Shown: in pieces, positions 54,434 through 63,432 of the stretch
How positions within the stretch are numbered: position 1 is the stretch's first letter
Layout of the letters: the number at the start of each line of letters is the position of its first letter
Source: Bacillus sp. ISL-45
GTDB taxonomy: Bacteria; Bacillota; Bacilli; Bacillales; Cytobacillaceae
Assembly: GCF_018613195.1 (NCBI RefSeq)
Contig: NZ_JAGGQQ010000005.1
Location: 339,593-403,592, forward strand
DNA length: 64,000 nucleotides
Reading direction: 5' to 3'
Notes under the pieces: generated by a model
Told to the model about the DNA's origin: nothing
Seen by the model: the letters and a program-made list of their open reading frames with translations, nothing else
Database searches by the model: none
Program-made: the position numbers and the translations under genes

Positions 54434-55417
54434 ATGGCGGTAATTTCTTATATAGATGCAGTGACATTGGCAATCAAAGAAGAGATGGAAAGAGATCCGA
54501 GAGTTTTTGTCCTCGGTGAAGACGTTGGTAAAAAGGGCGGGGTATTCAAAGCAACACAGGGCTTGTACGAAAAGTTCGGTGAAGACCGGGTAATCGATGC
54601 ACCTCTGGCAGAATCGGCTATTGCAGGTGTTGGAATCGGTGCCGCAATGTACGGTATGCGCCCAATCGCTGAAATGCAATTCGCAGATTTCATCATGCCT
54701 GCTGTAAACCAGATCATTTCAGAAGCGGCAAGAATTCGTTACCGCTCAAACAATGACTGGAGCTGTCCAATGGTTATCCGTGCTCCATATGGCGGAGGTG
54801 TCCATGGAGCGCTTTACCATTCACAGTCTGTAGAGGCAGTTTTTGCGAACCAGCCTGGCTTAAAAATCGTCATGCCTTCGACTCCTTATGATGTAAAAGG
54901 ATTGTTGAAAGCTGCGATCCGGGATGAAGATCCTGTATTATTCTTCGAACATAAGCGTGCTTACCGCTTGATCAAAGGGGAAGTTCCTGAAGACGACTAT
55001 GTTCTTCCAATCGGCAAAGCTGACGTGAAGCGTGAAGGCGAGGATATCACGGTCATTACTTACGGCCTGGCAGTCCACTTTGCGCTGCAGGCAGCTGAAA
55101 GGCTTGCGAAAGACGGGATTTCTGCCCATATCCTTGACCTTCGAACTGTATATCCATTGGATAAAGAAGCCATCATCGAAGCTGCTTCGAAAACTGGTAA
55201 AGTCCTTCTTGTAACAGAAGACAATAAAGAAGGCAGCATCATGAGTGAAGTTTCTGCGATTATCGCTGAGCACTGCTTATTTGAATTGGATGCACCAATC
55301 AAGAGACTTGCTGGTCCAGATGTACCAGCGATGCCTTATGCTCCAACAATGGAGAAGTATTTCATGATCAATCCTGATAAAGTTGAAAAAGCAATGAGAG
55401 AGCTTGCTGAATTTTAA
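54434..55417 (+). CDS. bkdAB: Branched-chain 2-oxoacid dehydrogenase E1 beta
   Basis: Second half of E1. 327 residues, transketolase-type pyrimidine and C-terminal domains: LGEDVGKKGGVFKATQGL near 27, the ThDP-contact ESAIAGVGIGAAMYGMRPIAEMQF near 58 and GGGVHGALYHSQSVEAVFA near 118 with catalytic histidine. The helical C-terminal domain carries VTEDNKEGSIMSEV near 260. AGGGGGAAC ribosome site. Confidence 0.95.
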   Translation: MAVISYIDAVTLAIKEEMERDPRVFVLGEDVGKKGGVFKATQGLYEKFGEDRVIDAPLAESAIAGVGIGAAMYGMRPIAEMQFADFIMPAVNQIISEAARIRYRSNNDWSCPMVIRAPYGGGVHGALYHSQSVEAVFANQPGLKIVMPSTPYDVKGLLKAAIRDEDPVLFFEHKRAYRLIKGEVPEDDYVLPIGKADVKREGEDITVITYGLAVHFALQAAERLAKDGISAHILDLRTVYPLDKEAIIEAASKTGKVLLVTEDNKEGSIMSEVSAIIAEHCLFELDAPIKRLAGPDVPAMPYAPTMEKYFMINPDKVEKAMRELAEF

Positions 55418-55462
55418 CATAGTCACATTGGATATAGAATGATGGAGAAGGAGGGTCAATCT

Positions 55463-56797
55463 GTGGCAATCGAACAAATTAAAATGCCTCAATTAGGTGA
55501 GAGTGTAACTGAGGGGACAATCAGCAAGTGGCTGGTTTCCGTTGGTGACAAAGTAAATAAATACGATCCACTTGCAGAAGTCATGACCGACAAAGTAAAC
55601 GCTGAGGTACCATCTTCATTTTCGGGTACAATCAAAGAATTGATTGCGGGTGAAGGGGATACATTGGCAGTTGGTGAGATAATCTGCACGGTTGAAATTG
55701 AAGGCGGAACTTCTGATGAAGTACCAGCAGCGGATGCAGCTGCTTCAAATTCCGCAGCTTCAGCAAGTGCCGCTCCAGCTCCAGGACAAGCAGCGGATGA
55801 AGGAAGCAAGGGTAGATATTCACCTGCTGTTTTGAAGCTGGCTCAGGAGAATAACATAGATTTAACCCAGGTCAAGGGAAGTGGAGCTGGCGGAAGGATT
55901 ACGCGCAAAGATTTAAAGCAAATCATTGAATCTGGCAATATTCCACAATCTTCTGGACAGAAAGAAGAAGTAAAAGAAAGCACACAAACACAGCCTGCTG
56001 TATCACAGCCAGCAGCACAAACTCAGACTGCAGCGCCATCCCAGTCTGCAGCTGCCCAGTCTGCAGCATCAGCACCTTCAGTAACGGTGGCTGCCGGTGA
56101 CATTGAGATTCCTGTGACGGGAGTCCGCAAGGCGATTGCCGCTAACATGCTTCGCAGCAAGCACGAAGCTCCGCATGCATGGACGATGGTAGAAGTGGAT
56201 GTTACGAATCTTGTAGAGTACAGGAATGGCCTTAAGGATGATTTTAAGAAAAAGGAAGGCTTCAACCTTACATTTTTTGCTTTCTTCGTGAAGGCAGTTT
56301 CCCAGGCATTGAAAGAATTCCCGCAGATTAATTCCATGTGGGCTGGAGATAAGATCATCCAGAAAAAGGATATCAATATTTCCATTGCAGTGGCTACTGA
56401 TGATGCGCTTTTCGTACCTGTCATCAAGAATGCAGACGAAAAGACAATCAAGGGCATTGGCCGAGAAATCAATGAGCTTGCTCAAAAGGTACGCACAGGC
56501 AAGCTTCGTTCCGAGGATATGCAAGGCGGAACATTCACAGTTAATAACACAGGTTCCTTCGGTTCCGTTCAATCAATGGGAATCATCAACTACCCGCAGG
56601 CAGCGATTCTCCAGGTAGAATCGATCGTTAAGCGCCCTGTCGTCATGAACAACGGCATGATTGCTGTCCGTGATATGGTGAACCTCTGTCTGTCTCTTGA
56701 TCACCGTGTACTGGATGGCCTGGTTTGCGGCCGCTTCCTTGCAAGGGTTAAGGAAATTCTTGAGAATACATCAAAAGAGACAACGTCCATATATTAA
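55463..56797 (+). CDS. bkdB: Branched-chain 2-oxoacid dehydrogenase E2 (lipoyl acyltransferase)
   Basis: Core of the Bkd complex; accepts the acyl group on lipoate and passes it to CoA. 444 residues: lipoyl domain (1-80, target Lys in EVMTDKVNAEVPS near 44), Ala/Ser-rich linker, E1/E3-binding domain (YSPAVLKLAQENNIDL...GRITRKDL, about 120-155), an Ala/Gln/Ser-rich linker and the catalytic domain (about 210-444) with the active histidine in SLDHRVLDG near 413. GTG 55463 follows AAGGAGGG and gives the VAIEQIKMPQLGES start; ATG 55439 lies before the ribosome site. Confidence 0.95.
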   Translation: MAIEQIKMPQLGESVTEGTISKWLVSVGDKVNKYDPLAEVMTDKVNAEVPSSFSGTIKELIAGEGDTLAVGEIICTVEIEGGTSDEVPAADAAASNSAASASAAPAPGQAADEGSKGRYSPAVLKLAQENNIDLTQVKGSGAGGRITRKDLKQIIESGNIPQSSGQKEEVKESTQTQPAVSQPAAQTQTAAPSQSAAAQSAASAPSVTVAAGDIEIPVTGVRKAIAANMLRSKHEAPHAWTMVEVDVTNLVEYRNGLKDDFKKKEGFNLTFFAFFVKAVSQALKEFPQINSMWAGDKIIQKKDINISIAVATDDALFVPVIKNADEKTIKGIGREINELAQKVRTGKLRSEDMQGGTFTVNNTGSFGSVQSMGIINYPQAAILQVESIVKRPVVMNNGMIAVRDMVNLCLSLDHRVLDGLVCGRFLARVKEILENTSKETTSIY

Positions 56798-56807
56798 TAA
56801 AAATGCA

Positions 56808-56843
56808 GAACGCCCAGGAGAACCTGGGCGTTTTATTTTTTTG
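56808..56843 (+). terminator. Terminator of the bkd operon
   Basis: AACGCCCAGG (56809-56818) pairs with CCTGGGCGTT (56823-56832), then TTATTTTTTTG. Confidence 0.93.
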
Positions 56844-56962
56844 TTCGGCCGCATAAAAATGTCCTTCGTTGCTAGAAAAGGATTCGTATACTAAAATAAA
56901 GTAGAGTATAAAAATTAGAATTTTACTACAATTTTTGTGAAGGGGGGAAAGCTGTCTGAACT

Positions 56963-58933
56963 ATGGACAGTAGGTTTATGACGATTGATAATATGAAAGC
57001 TACCTCGTTCAAAGATGCAACATTTGAAGATTGGCAGGAAAAAGCCGCAGCCTCATTAAAAGGCAAACCGATTGATTCTCTTTATACGAATACATATGAG
57101 AATATAACTCTAAAACCACTTTATACAAAAGAGGATCTTCCAAGTGAATTGGCAGGAGAACTGCCTGGTCAGCTTGATTATAGAAGAGGCATCCATTCTC
57201 TTGGATATCAGTCTGAGCCCTGGCAGATTGCAAACCGCCTTTTTTACTCTAATGTAGGCGAGTTGAAAGAGAAACTCGACAATGCGCTATCGAAGGGACA
57301 AACCGCCATTGCCTTTGACGTAAAACAGGAGTTGTTTTCCGATAACCGTGCATTCGTTTCCTTTATTTCTTCCTATAAAAATAAGTATCCATTGGCTCTG
57401 GACGCTGGTTTGTTACAGACGCCATTGCTTGCCGCATTGGCTGTTGCCGGAAAGGAATCTGGCAGTGCTGAAGGACTTTCAGGTTTCGTCGCAGGTGATC
57501 CAATTGCCGAAGCAGGTTTGCTTGGCGGACTCCCAGTCGGGGAAGATGAATTTTTTATGAAATGGGCAAAGATCCTTGAAGAAGCAGCACAGCAATTACC
57601 AGAAGTTAAGACGATACTAGTCAATAGTGCCCCATACCATAATAGCGGTGCTCATGCCGTGCAGGAGCTGGCTATTGCCGTATCTACCGGGGCTTATCTC
57701 CTTCAAAAGCTGCTCGACAATGGATGGGAATTAAAGAAAGCGTTATCAAAGATTGTATTCCATTTTGCAATTGGATCAAACTTTTTCATGGAAACTGCGA
57801 AGCTTAGGGCTGCCAGACTCTTGTGGAGCAAAACAGCAGAAGCTTTCGGAGCACAACCTGAAGATTGTAAAATGGTCATATCAGCTGAAACCTCGAAGTT
57901 CACAAAAACGATTTTCGATCCCTACGTGAATATGCTGAGGGTCGGCAATGAAGCCTTTGCTGCAGTTTTAGGAGGAATTCAGTACCTGCATAGTGGAAGC
58001 TTTGATGAACCAGCAGGAACTGTGAATCCTTTTTCGGAAAGGGTTGCCCGAAATACGCAGCTGGTGCTAAAATCTGAAGCTCATCTTGAAAAAGTGGCCG
58101 ATCCAGCAGGCGGTTCCTGGTATGTCGAGTCACTGACAAAGGAACTGGCTGAAAAGGCATGGGAAGTATTCCTTGATATGGATCGTAGGGGCGGTATATA
58201 TGAAACGTTGAAATCAGGCTGGCTCCAGGAACAGATTGCCCAGACAGCTGTAGTCCGTGAACAGGACATCGCTGCGCGTAAAAAGAGCATGGTTGGAACG
58301 AACGTTTATGCCAACCTTTCAGATGATTTCAGTAAACCTGCAGTCCAGGAGATCAAAAGCCATTACATGAGCGACTCACTTGATGCTACCATCAGTAAAA
58401 TTTCGTCTGACAGCTCTCTGTTAGAGAGTTTTAAAGAAGTGGAACCAAGCTTTGCTCCATTGAAATTAAAAAGATTAGCTGAGCCATATGAAGAATTGAG
58501 GTTCAGGGCAAGGAAGCTGCAGGAAGAGGGTTTAGCGACAAAGGTCGGCTTGATTTGCCTGGGTGAACTGAAGAAGCATAAGGCAAGAGCAGATTTTATT
58601 TCCGGATTCTTGTCAGCCGGAGGGATTCTTGCTGAAAGGAGCGGGGAAGTGGACTCTATTTCAGCAGCCATTGATTTTATTAACTCGTCTGAAGCGAAAC
58701 AGTTTGTGATTTGCGGCGATCAGTCTGCTTACAATTCTTTTGGGCCTAATCTGGCACAGGAGATTACAAATGAGCACGATGTCAGGCTTTATCTGGCAGG
58801 CATCCCGGATGAAAAACAAAGTGAATGGAAAACTGCCGGAATACAGGAGTTCCTGCATATGAGAAGCAATGCGTTGCAGACTCTGTCATCTATGCTTCAG
58901 GAAATGGAGGTGGATACAAATGCAAAAGCCTGA
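56963..58933 (+). CDS. mutA: Methylmalonyl-CoA mutase small (beta) subunit
   Basis: Non-catalytic partner of MutB in the heterodimeric adenosylcobalamin mutase. 656 residues, with an N-terminal TIM barrel ([20 protein letters not shown] near 73, ANLS-like stretches) and a C-terminal flavodoxin-like domain that lacks the DxHxxG cobalamin signature, as is normal for this subunit. ATG 56963 lies 15 nt after AAGGGGGG, longer than usual; ATG 56978 is an alternative start. A TATACT at 56887-56892 may be its -10. The end overlaps mutB by 14 nt. B. subtilis lacks this operon. Confidence 0.92.
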   Translation: MDSRFMTIDNMKATSFKDATFEDWQEKAAASLKGKPIDSLYTNTYENITLKPLYTKEDLPSELAGELPGQLDYRRGIHSLGYQSEPWQIANRLFYSNVGELKEKLDNALSKGQTAIAFDVKQELFSDNRAFVSFISSYKNKYPLALDAGLLQTPLLAALAVAGKESGSAEGLSGFVAGDPIAEAGLLGGLPVGEDEFFMKWAKILEEAAQQLPEVKTILVNSAPYHNSGAHAVQELAIAVSTGAYLLQKLLDNGWELKKALSKIVFHFAIGSNFFMETAKLRAARLLWSKTAEAFGAQPEDCKMVISAETSKFTKTIFDPYVNMLRVGNEAFAAVLGGIQYLHSGSFDEPAGTVNPFSERVARNTQLVLKSEAHLEKVADPAGGSWYVESLTKELAEKAWEVFLDMDRRGGIYETLKSGWLQEQIAQTAVVREQDIAARKKSMVGTNVYANLSDDFSKPAVQEIKSHYMSDSLDATISKISSDSSLLESFKEVEPSFAPLKLKRLAEPYEELRFRARKLQEEGLATKVGLICLGELKKHKARADFISGFLSAGGILAERSGEVDSISAAIDFINSSEAKQFVICGDQSAYNSFGPNLAQEITNEHDVRLYLAGIPDEKQSEWKTAGIQEFLHMRSNALQTLSSMLQEMEVDTNAKA

Positions 58934-61100
58934 TTTTACAAAAGTCCGTTTGTTTGCTGAGGAAAAGGAAGTCAGCAAGGAACAAGTGAATCAGCACATA
59001 CAGCAGAACATCGATGATCTGTTATTCGAAACGAATGAGCAGATCAAGGTGAAACCAGTGTATACAAAAAAAGATGTAAAGGCATCCAAACATATGGAAG
59101 GCATGCCTGGCCTCCCTCCTTTTACGAGGGGACCGTACCCAGCGATGTATGTGAACCGGCCATGGACGGTAAGGCAGTATGCTGGGTTTTCGACTGCGGA
59201 AGAAAGCAACGCATTTTACAGGCGAAACCTTGCAATGGGCCAAAAGGGATTGTCTGTTGCCTTTGACCTGGCAACGCACAGGGGATATGATTCTGACCAT
59301 CCCCGCGTTGAGGGTGACGTAGGGAAAGCAGGAGTAGCGATTGACTCCATTTTAGATATGAAAATTCTGTTCGACGGAATCCCGCTCGACCAAATGTCTG
59401 TATCCATGACTATGAATGGTGCTGTGCTGCCCATCATGGCGTTCTTCATCGTGACGGCCGAGGAACAGGACGTAACACAGGATCAATTATCCGGGACAAT
59501 TCAAAACGACATCCTGAAGGAGTATATGGTCCGGAACACTTACATTTACCCGCCGGAAATGTCGATGAAGATCATTGCTGATATTTTTGAGTACACTTCA
59601 AAATATATGCCGAAATTCAATTCAATCAGTATTTCAGGCTATCATATGCAGGAAGCGGGTGCTCCAGCGGATATCGAATTGGCGTACACGCTCGCGGATG
59701 GTCTTGAATATGTCAGAACTGGCCTTAAGGCTGGAATCGATATTGATTCATTCGCACCACGGCTAAGCTTCTTCTGGGCAATCGGCATGAATTATTTTAT
59801 GGAAGTGGCCAAGATGAGGGCTGCACGCTTTATCTGGGCAAAAATGATCAAGACATTCAGTCCGAAAAATGAAAAGTCGATGGCCTTGAGGACTCATTCT
59901 CAAACATCCGGGTGGAGTTTGACTGAGCAGGATCCATATAATAATGTTATTCGGACATTGGTAGAGGCACATGCAGCGGCAATGGGCCACACTCAATCAT
60001 TGCATACCAATGCACTGGATGAAGCAATTGCGCTGCCGACTGATTTTTCCGCACGCATTGCCCGTAATACACAACTATTTCTTCAGGAAGAAACGGGGAT
60101 TACGAAGGTCATTGATCCATGGGCAGGCAGTTACTATGTTGAGAGTCTGACAAATGCATTGATCGAGCGTGCATGGGAGCATATCGAAGAAATCGAAAGT
60201 CTTGGCGGGATGGCGAAAGCAATTGAGACCGGACTTCCTAAAATGAGGATTGAAGAAGCAGCGGCAAGGCGCCAGGCACAGATTGATTCTGGAAAAGAAA
60301 CGATCATCGGCGTGAATAAATTTAAGCTGGACCAAGAGGATCCACTGGAAATTCTGGATATCGATAATACAGCCGTCCGTGCGAAACAGCTTGAAAGGCT
60401 TAAACAGCTGAAAGAAAACCGCAATGATGAAAAAGCCCAGGAAGCTCTGAATGATTTAACAAGAGCAGCAGAAACAGGCGAAGGCAACCTGCTGGAATAT
60501 GCGGTAAGAGCTGCTCGCGAAAGGGCGACACTTGGAGAAATTTCAAATGCAATTGAAAAGGCAGCTGGAAGGCATAAAGCAATCATCCGATCAGTCAGCG
60601 GGGTGTATAGCACAGCGTTTACAAATGGGGAAGAAATTGCCGAGGTGCAGCAAATGACTGAGGAATTCCTTGAAAACGAAGGACGCAGGCCGCGCATCAT
60701 GATTGCGAAAATGGGACAGGATGGACATGACCGCGGAGCAAAGGTCATTTCTACCGCTTTTGCTGATTTAGGTTTCGACGTGGATATTGGCCCGCTCTTC
60801 CAAACGCCTGAAGAAACAGCGATCCAGGCAGTTGAAAATGATGTCCATGCGATCGGAATCAGCTCTTTGGCAGCAGGACATAAAACATTACTGCCGCAGC
60901 TTGTGAAGGAGCTGAAAAAATTAGGCCGCGAGGATATTGTCGTCATTGTCGGCGGCGTGATTCCTGCCCAGGATTATCAATTCCTTTACGATAACGGAGC
61001 AAGTGCGATTTTTGGACCTGGAACGGTCATCCCAGTTGCGGCGCAGAAGGTTTTAAGGACCATTTATGAGCGTTTGGGCTATGAGGAAGTGTCGAGTTAA
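58920..61100 (+). CDS. mutB: Methylmalonyl-CoA mutase large (alpha) subunit
   Basis: Catalyses the B12-radical rearrangement of (R)-methylmalonyl-CoA to succinyl-CoA. 726 residues from ATG 58920 behind GGAGGTGGA; earlier frame extension is within mutA. Substrate barrel with [21 protein letters not shown] near 73-93 (conserved Tyr) and [12 protein letters not shown] near 118, and a C-terminal B12-binding domain with the base-off histidine in [12 protein letters not shown] (about residue 601) plus [10 protein letters not shown] near 655. Joins the bkd operon functionally through propionyl-CoA from isoleucine and valine. Confidence 0.97.
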   Translation: MQKPDFTKVRLFAEEKEVSKEQVNQHIQQNIDDLLFETNEQIKVKPVYTKKDVKASKHMEGMPGLPPFTRGPYPAMYVNRPWTVRQYAGFSTAEESNAFYRRNLAMGQKGLSVAFDLATHRGYDSDHPRVEGDVGKAGVAIDSILDMKILFDGIPLDQMSVSMTMNGAVLPIMAFFIVTAEEQDVTQDQLSGTIQNDILKEYMVRNTYIYPPEMSMKIIADIFEYTSKYMPKFNSISISGYHMQEAGAPADIELAYTLADGLEYVRTGLKAGIDIDSFAPRLSFFWAIGMNYFMEVAKMRAARFIWAKMIKTFSPKNEKSMALRTHSQTSGWSLTEQDPYNNVIRTLVEAHAAAMGHTQSLHTNALDEAIALPTDFSARIARNTQLFLQEETGITKVIDPWAGSYYVESLTNALIERAWEHIEEIESLGGMAKAIETGLPKMRIEEAAARRQAQIDSGKETIIGVNKFKLDQEDPLEILDIDNTAVRAKQLERLKQLKENRNDEKAQEALNDLTRAAETGEGNLLEYAVRAARERATLGEISNAIEKAAGRHKAIIRSVSGVYSTAFTNGEEIAEVQQMTEEFLENEGRRPRIMIAKMGQDGHDRGAKVISTAFADLGFDVDIGPLFQTPEETAIQAVENDVHAIGISSLAAGHKTLLPQLVKELKKLGREDIVVIVGGVIPAQDYQFLYDNGASAIFGPGTVIPVAAQKVLRTIYERLGYEEVSS

Positions 61101-62227
61101 TGCCAGATGAAAAGAAGCCAGAATGGTTCGATCCCAATAAGGCTGATTCGTTTTCAAGTGTAGTGAAGCCAGGAGTGGCGGGTGTAAATGCCGATAGACC
61201 GGCAGCGAAAGCCGGCCGTTTTGTTAAGAAAAAGAAAACTCCCAGTTTAGATCCGATGTCACTAGCGGATGAAATCAAGACCGGGGGCAGGACAGCACTG
61301 GCAAAAGGGATTACATTGATTGAAAGCAATGCTGAGCATGACTTTCAAACGGCCCAAACCCTCCTGCATAAGCTATTGCCTGAGTCCGGAAGCTCCATCA
61401 GGATTGGAATCACAGGTGTTCCTGGAGCAGGCAAAAGTACATTTATAGAAAGCTTTGGCAGCTACCTATGCGACCAAGGGAAAAAGGTCGCTGTTCTTGC
61501 GGTGGATCCAACCTCCAGCCTGACTGGAGGGAGCATTCTTGGCGATAAGACGAGGATGGAAAAGCTGGCGCGGAATCCGCGGGCATTCATCCGGCCATCT
61601 CCTTCAGGAGGGAAGCTAGGCGGTGTCCATCGGAAAACGCGGGAAACGATGCTGTTATGTGAAGCAGCTGGGTTCGATGTCATCCTTGTTGAAACGGTTG
61701 GGGTAGGCCAAAGTGAGGTTATTGTCAGGGATATGGTCGATTTCTTCATGCTCCTCGTCCTGACTGGTGCCGGAGATGAACTTCAGGGAATGAAAAAAGG
61801 GATCATGGAGCTTGCGGATGCGGTGATTGTGAATAAGGCAGATGGCCCAAATGAACAATCAGCGAAAAAAACGAAAGAAGAGTATAACCGGATCCTGCAT
61901 TTCCTGCAGCCTGCGACAAAAGGGTGGCAGACCGCTGCCATGACCAGTTCAGCAATTCATAACAAAGGTATTGGTGAAATCTGGGAAACAATCACTGCCT
62001 TTGAACGGTTTACAAAAAAAAGCGGGATCTTTGATGAAAGAAGGAGACTCCAGACAAAAGAGTGGCTGAATGATATGATCATTGATCAGCTTCAGATGAA
62101 TTTTTTTCAACATCCCTCCATTAAGAGTTTGCTTCCAAAAGTAGAAAACGAAGTTATTTCGGGAAACAGGCCAGTAGCTTCAGGTGTCGAGGAGTTATTT
62201 AGAGCTTTTTTTGGAGATGAAAATTAG
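61100..62227 (+). CDS. meaB: MeaB/ArgK-type GTPase, mutase chaperone
   Basis: G3E P-loop GTPase that loads and protects adenosylcobalamin in methylmalonyl-CoA mutase. 375 residues: a Lys/Pro-rich N-terminal extension (about 1-50), P-loop GVPGAGKST near 107, switch region DPTSSLTGGSILGDKTRM near 134, VETVGVGQSE near 196 and NKADG near 248, then a C-terminal dimerisation arm. Its ATG shares one base with the mutB stop (TAATG), indicating coupling. Last gene of mutA-mutB-meaB. Confidence 0.95.
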   Translation: MPDEKKPEWFDPNKADSFSSVVKPGVAGVNADRPAAKAGRFVKKKKTPSLDPMSLADEIKTGGRTALAKGITLIESNAEHDFQTAQTLLHKLLPESGSSIRIGITGVPGAGKSTFIESFGSYLCDQGKKVAVLAVDPTSSLTGGSILGDKTRMEKLARNPRAFIRPSPSGGKLGGVHRKTRETMLLCEAAGFDVILVETVGVGQSEVIVRDMVDFFMLLVLTGAGDELQGMKKGIMELADAVIVNKADGPNEQSAKKTKEEYNRILHFLQPATKGWQTAAMTSSAIHNKGIGEIWETITAFERFTKKSGIFDERRRLQTKEWLNDMIIDQLQMNFFQHPSIKSLLPKVENEVISGNRPVASGVEELFRAFFGDEN

Positions 62228-62312
62228 CTGTTGAGGTATCAATACTTGAATCCCTCTAGAAGGACAAACTGGTTTGTTTATTTTGAATTTAAAAATGAAT
62301 GTATACAGCTTA

Positions 62313-62443
62313 GTTGATTGGAGTGGAAGGCGCGAAGACTCCTGCGGGCTCAGCTGGACAGATGAGACCCCACAGGCGCCAACGGCGGCGAGGGGCTCAT
62401 CGCCAGCCCCGCGGAAAGCGAAGCGCCTGGAACGGAAATCAAC
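62313..62443. repeat. 132-bp dispersed intergenic repeat, copy 2
   Basis: GTTGATTGGAGTGGAAGGCG at the start and CTGGAACGGAAATCAAC at the end, with the same internal order as the copy at 14584-14715 (ACTCCTGCGGG, CAGCTGGACAG, CAGGCGCCAACGG, CCAGCCCCGCGGAAAGCGAA). It follows meaB. The first hairpin arm is less complementary here than in copy 1. Confidence 0.85.
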
Positions 62444-62463
62444 GGACAATTATAACAAGCTAC

Positions 62464-62516
62464 AAAAAGAGAGAGGGTGCCCATATGTTTAAAGATTTTG
62501 GGAAACTCTCTTTTTC
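62464..62516 (+). terminator. Possible terminator of the mut operon
   Basis: AAAAAGAGAG pairs with CTCTCTTTTT (ends at about 62514) with a loop of some 30 nt containing GGGTGCCC; the T-run is part of the arm. Weak evidence. Confidence 0.4.
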
Positions 62517-62591
62517 CACATTCGTATTCCAAGGCCATTTTCGGTATTACTCGTTATGTTCCATAATTCGAAAAGCATTACGTAATCAAGC

Positions 62592-62625
62592 AAAAAAAAG
62601 CGGACAACGGAATGTTCCGTTGTCC
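62592..62625 (-). terminator. Inverted repeat with T-run on the minus strand
   Basis: GGACAACGGAA (62602-62612) and TTCCGTTGTCC (62615-62625) are perfect inverses. The eight A at 62592-62599 make a T-run on the minus strand, yet no minus-strand gene is visible upstream of it. The core GGACAA/TTGTCC is also the core of the tandem arrays. Confidence 0.5.
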
Positions 62626-62774
62626 TTCATCTAGGGAGTTTAGGGGTATGGATCTAGCTGTATTGTTACCTTTCCCGGAATTCCTGAAAGTTAAACATAC
62701 TTTGAAAAATTAATTTTAATTGGTATCATGTATTTATGTACCAGTTATTTTTCAGCAGAGGAGATATCGAATCG

Positions 62775-63212
62775 ATGAGCATGGATTTCAATTTTTTTAT
62801 GAATGATGTAGTCCGCCAGGCGCGCCAGGAAATCGTGGCAGCTGGATATACAGAATTAACCTCTAGTGAGGAAGTAGAACAAGCATTTGCTAAAGAAGGA
62901 ACAACACTTGTCATGGTAAACTCAGTTTGCGGTTGCGCCGGAGGCATTGCCCGTCCTGCAGCAGCACATGCTGTTCATTATGATAAGCGCCCAGACAATC
63001 TTGTGACTGTTTTCGCCGGCCAGGATAAAGAGGCAACAGAAAAAGCACGAAGCTATTTTACGGGCTACCCGCCATCATCTCCATCTTTCGCATTGTTGAA
63101 GGATGGCAAGCTTTGCACAATGGTCGAACGCCACGAAATCGAAGGTCATGACCCAATGCAAGTAGTGAACAAACTGCAAAATGCATTCGAAGAATATTGC
63201 GAAGAAGTATAA
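62775..63212 (+). CDS. brxB: Bacilliredoxin BrxB (YqiW/YphP family)
   Basis: Thioredoxin-like protein that removes bacillithiol from oxidised proteins in Firmicutes. 145 residues; the active motif is CGC ([15 protein letters not shown], about residues 52-54), with the DUF1094 end [29 protein letters not shown] 62775 is behind GAGGAGA; ATG 62781 gives MDFNFF and is also possible, and the ATG at 62736 precedes the site. Ends with a terminator. Position before art genes matches yqiW in B. subtilis. Confidence 0.94.
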   Translation: MSMDFNFFMNDVVRQARQEIVAAGYTELTSSEEVEQAFAKEGTTLVMVNSVCGCAGGIARPAAAHAVHYDKRPDNLVTVFAGQDKEATEKARSYFTGYPPSSPSFALLKDGKLCTMVERHEIEGHDPMQVVNKLQNAFEEYCEEV

Positions 63213-63218
63213 GTTTTT

Positions 63219-63249
63219 TAAGAACTCCGGTTTTGCCGGGGTTCTTTTT
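63219..63249 (+). terminator. Terminator of brxB
   Basis: AGAACTCCGG pairs with CCGGGGTTCT (63221-63244), then TTTTTT. The 180 nt that follow are very AT-rich; they presumably hold the artP promoter, but I cannot fix it or an ArgR site with confidence. Confidence 0.85.
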
Positions 63250-63432
63250 TTATTGGTAAAATCCATATAATTTATATTTAAAAATATTATTGCATATTTA
63301 TTAATATGTGTTAAAATACATTTTAGTTAATAAATATTAGTTGTTATGCAGAAAACTTTATGTTTAATAGCTGATATATTAATAAAGCTGTATAAAATTA
63401 CAGAATGAATATTATAGGGGGAAAACAAACAA

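Noticed and set aside
56941-56992. ATG 56978 or 56993 as the mutA start
   Set aside because: Possible, but neither has a better ribosome site than 56963; kept as alternatives only.
62274-62634. Plus-strand frames of 72 and 106 codons after meaB
   Set aside because: They run through the 132-bp repeat and hairpins; products are Arg/Gln-rich without family resemblance.
63250-63432. ArgR box upstream of artP
   Set aside because: TTGCATATTTATTAATAT-like stretches are present, but the region is so AT-rich that the match is not convincing.
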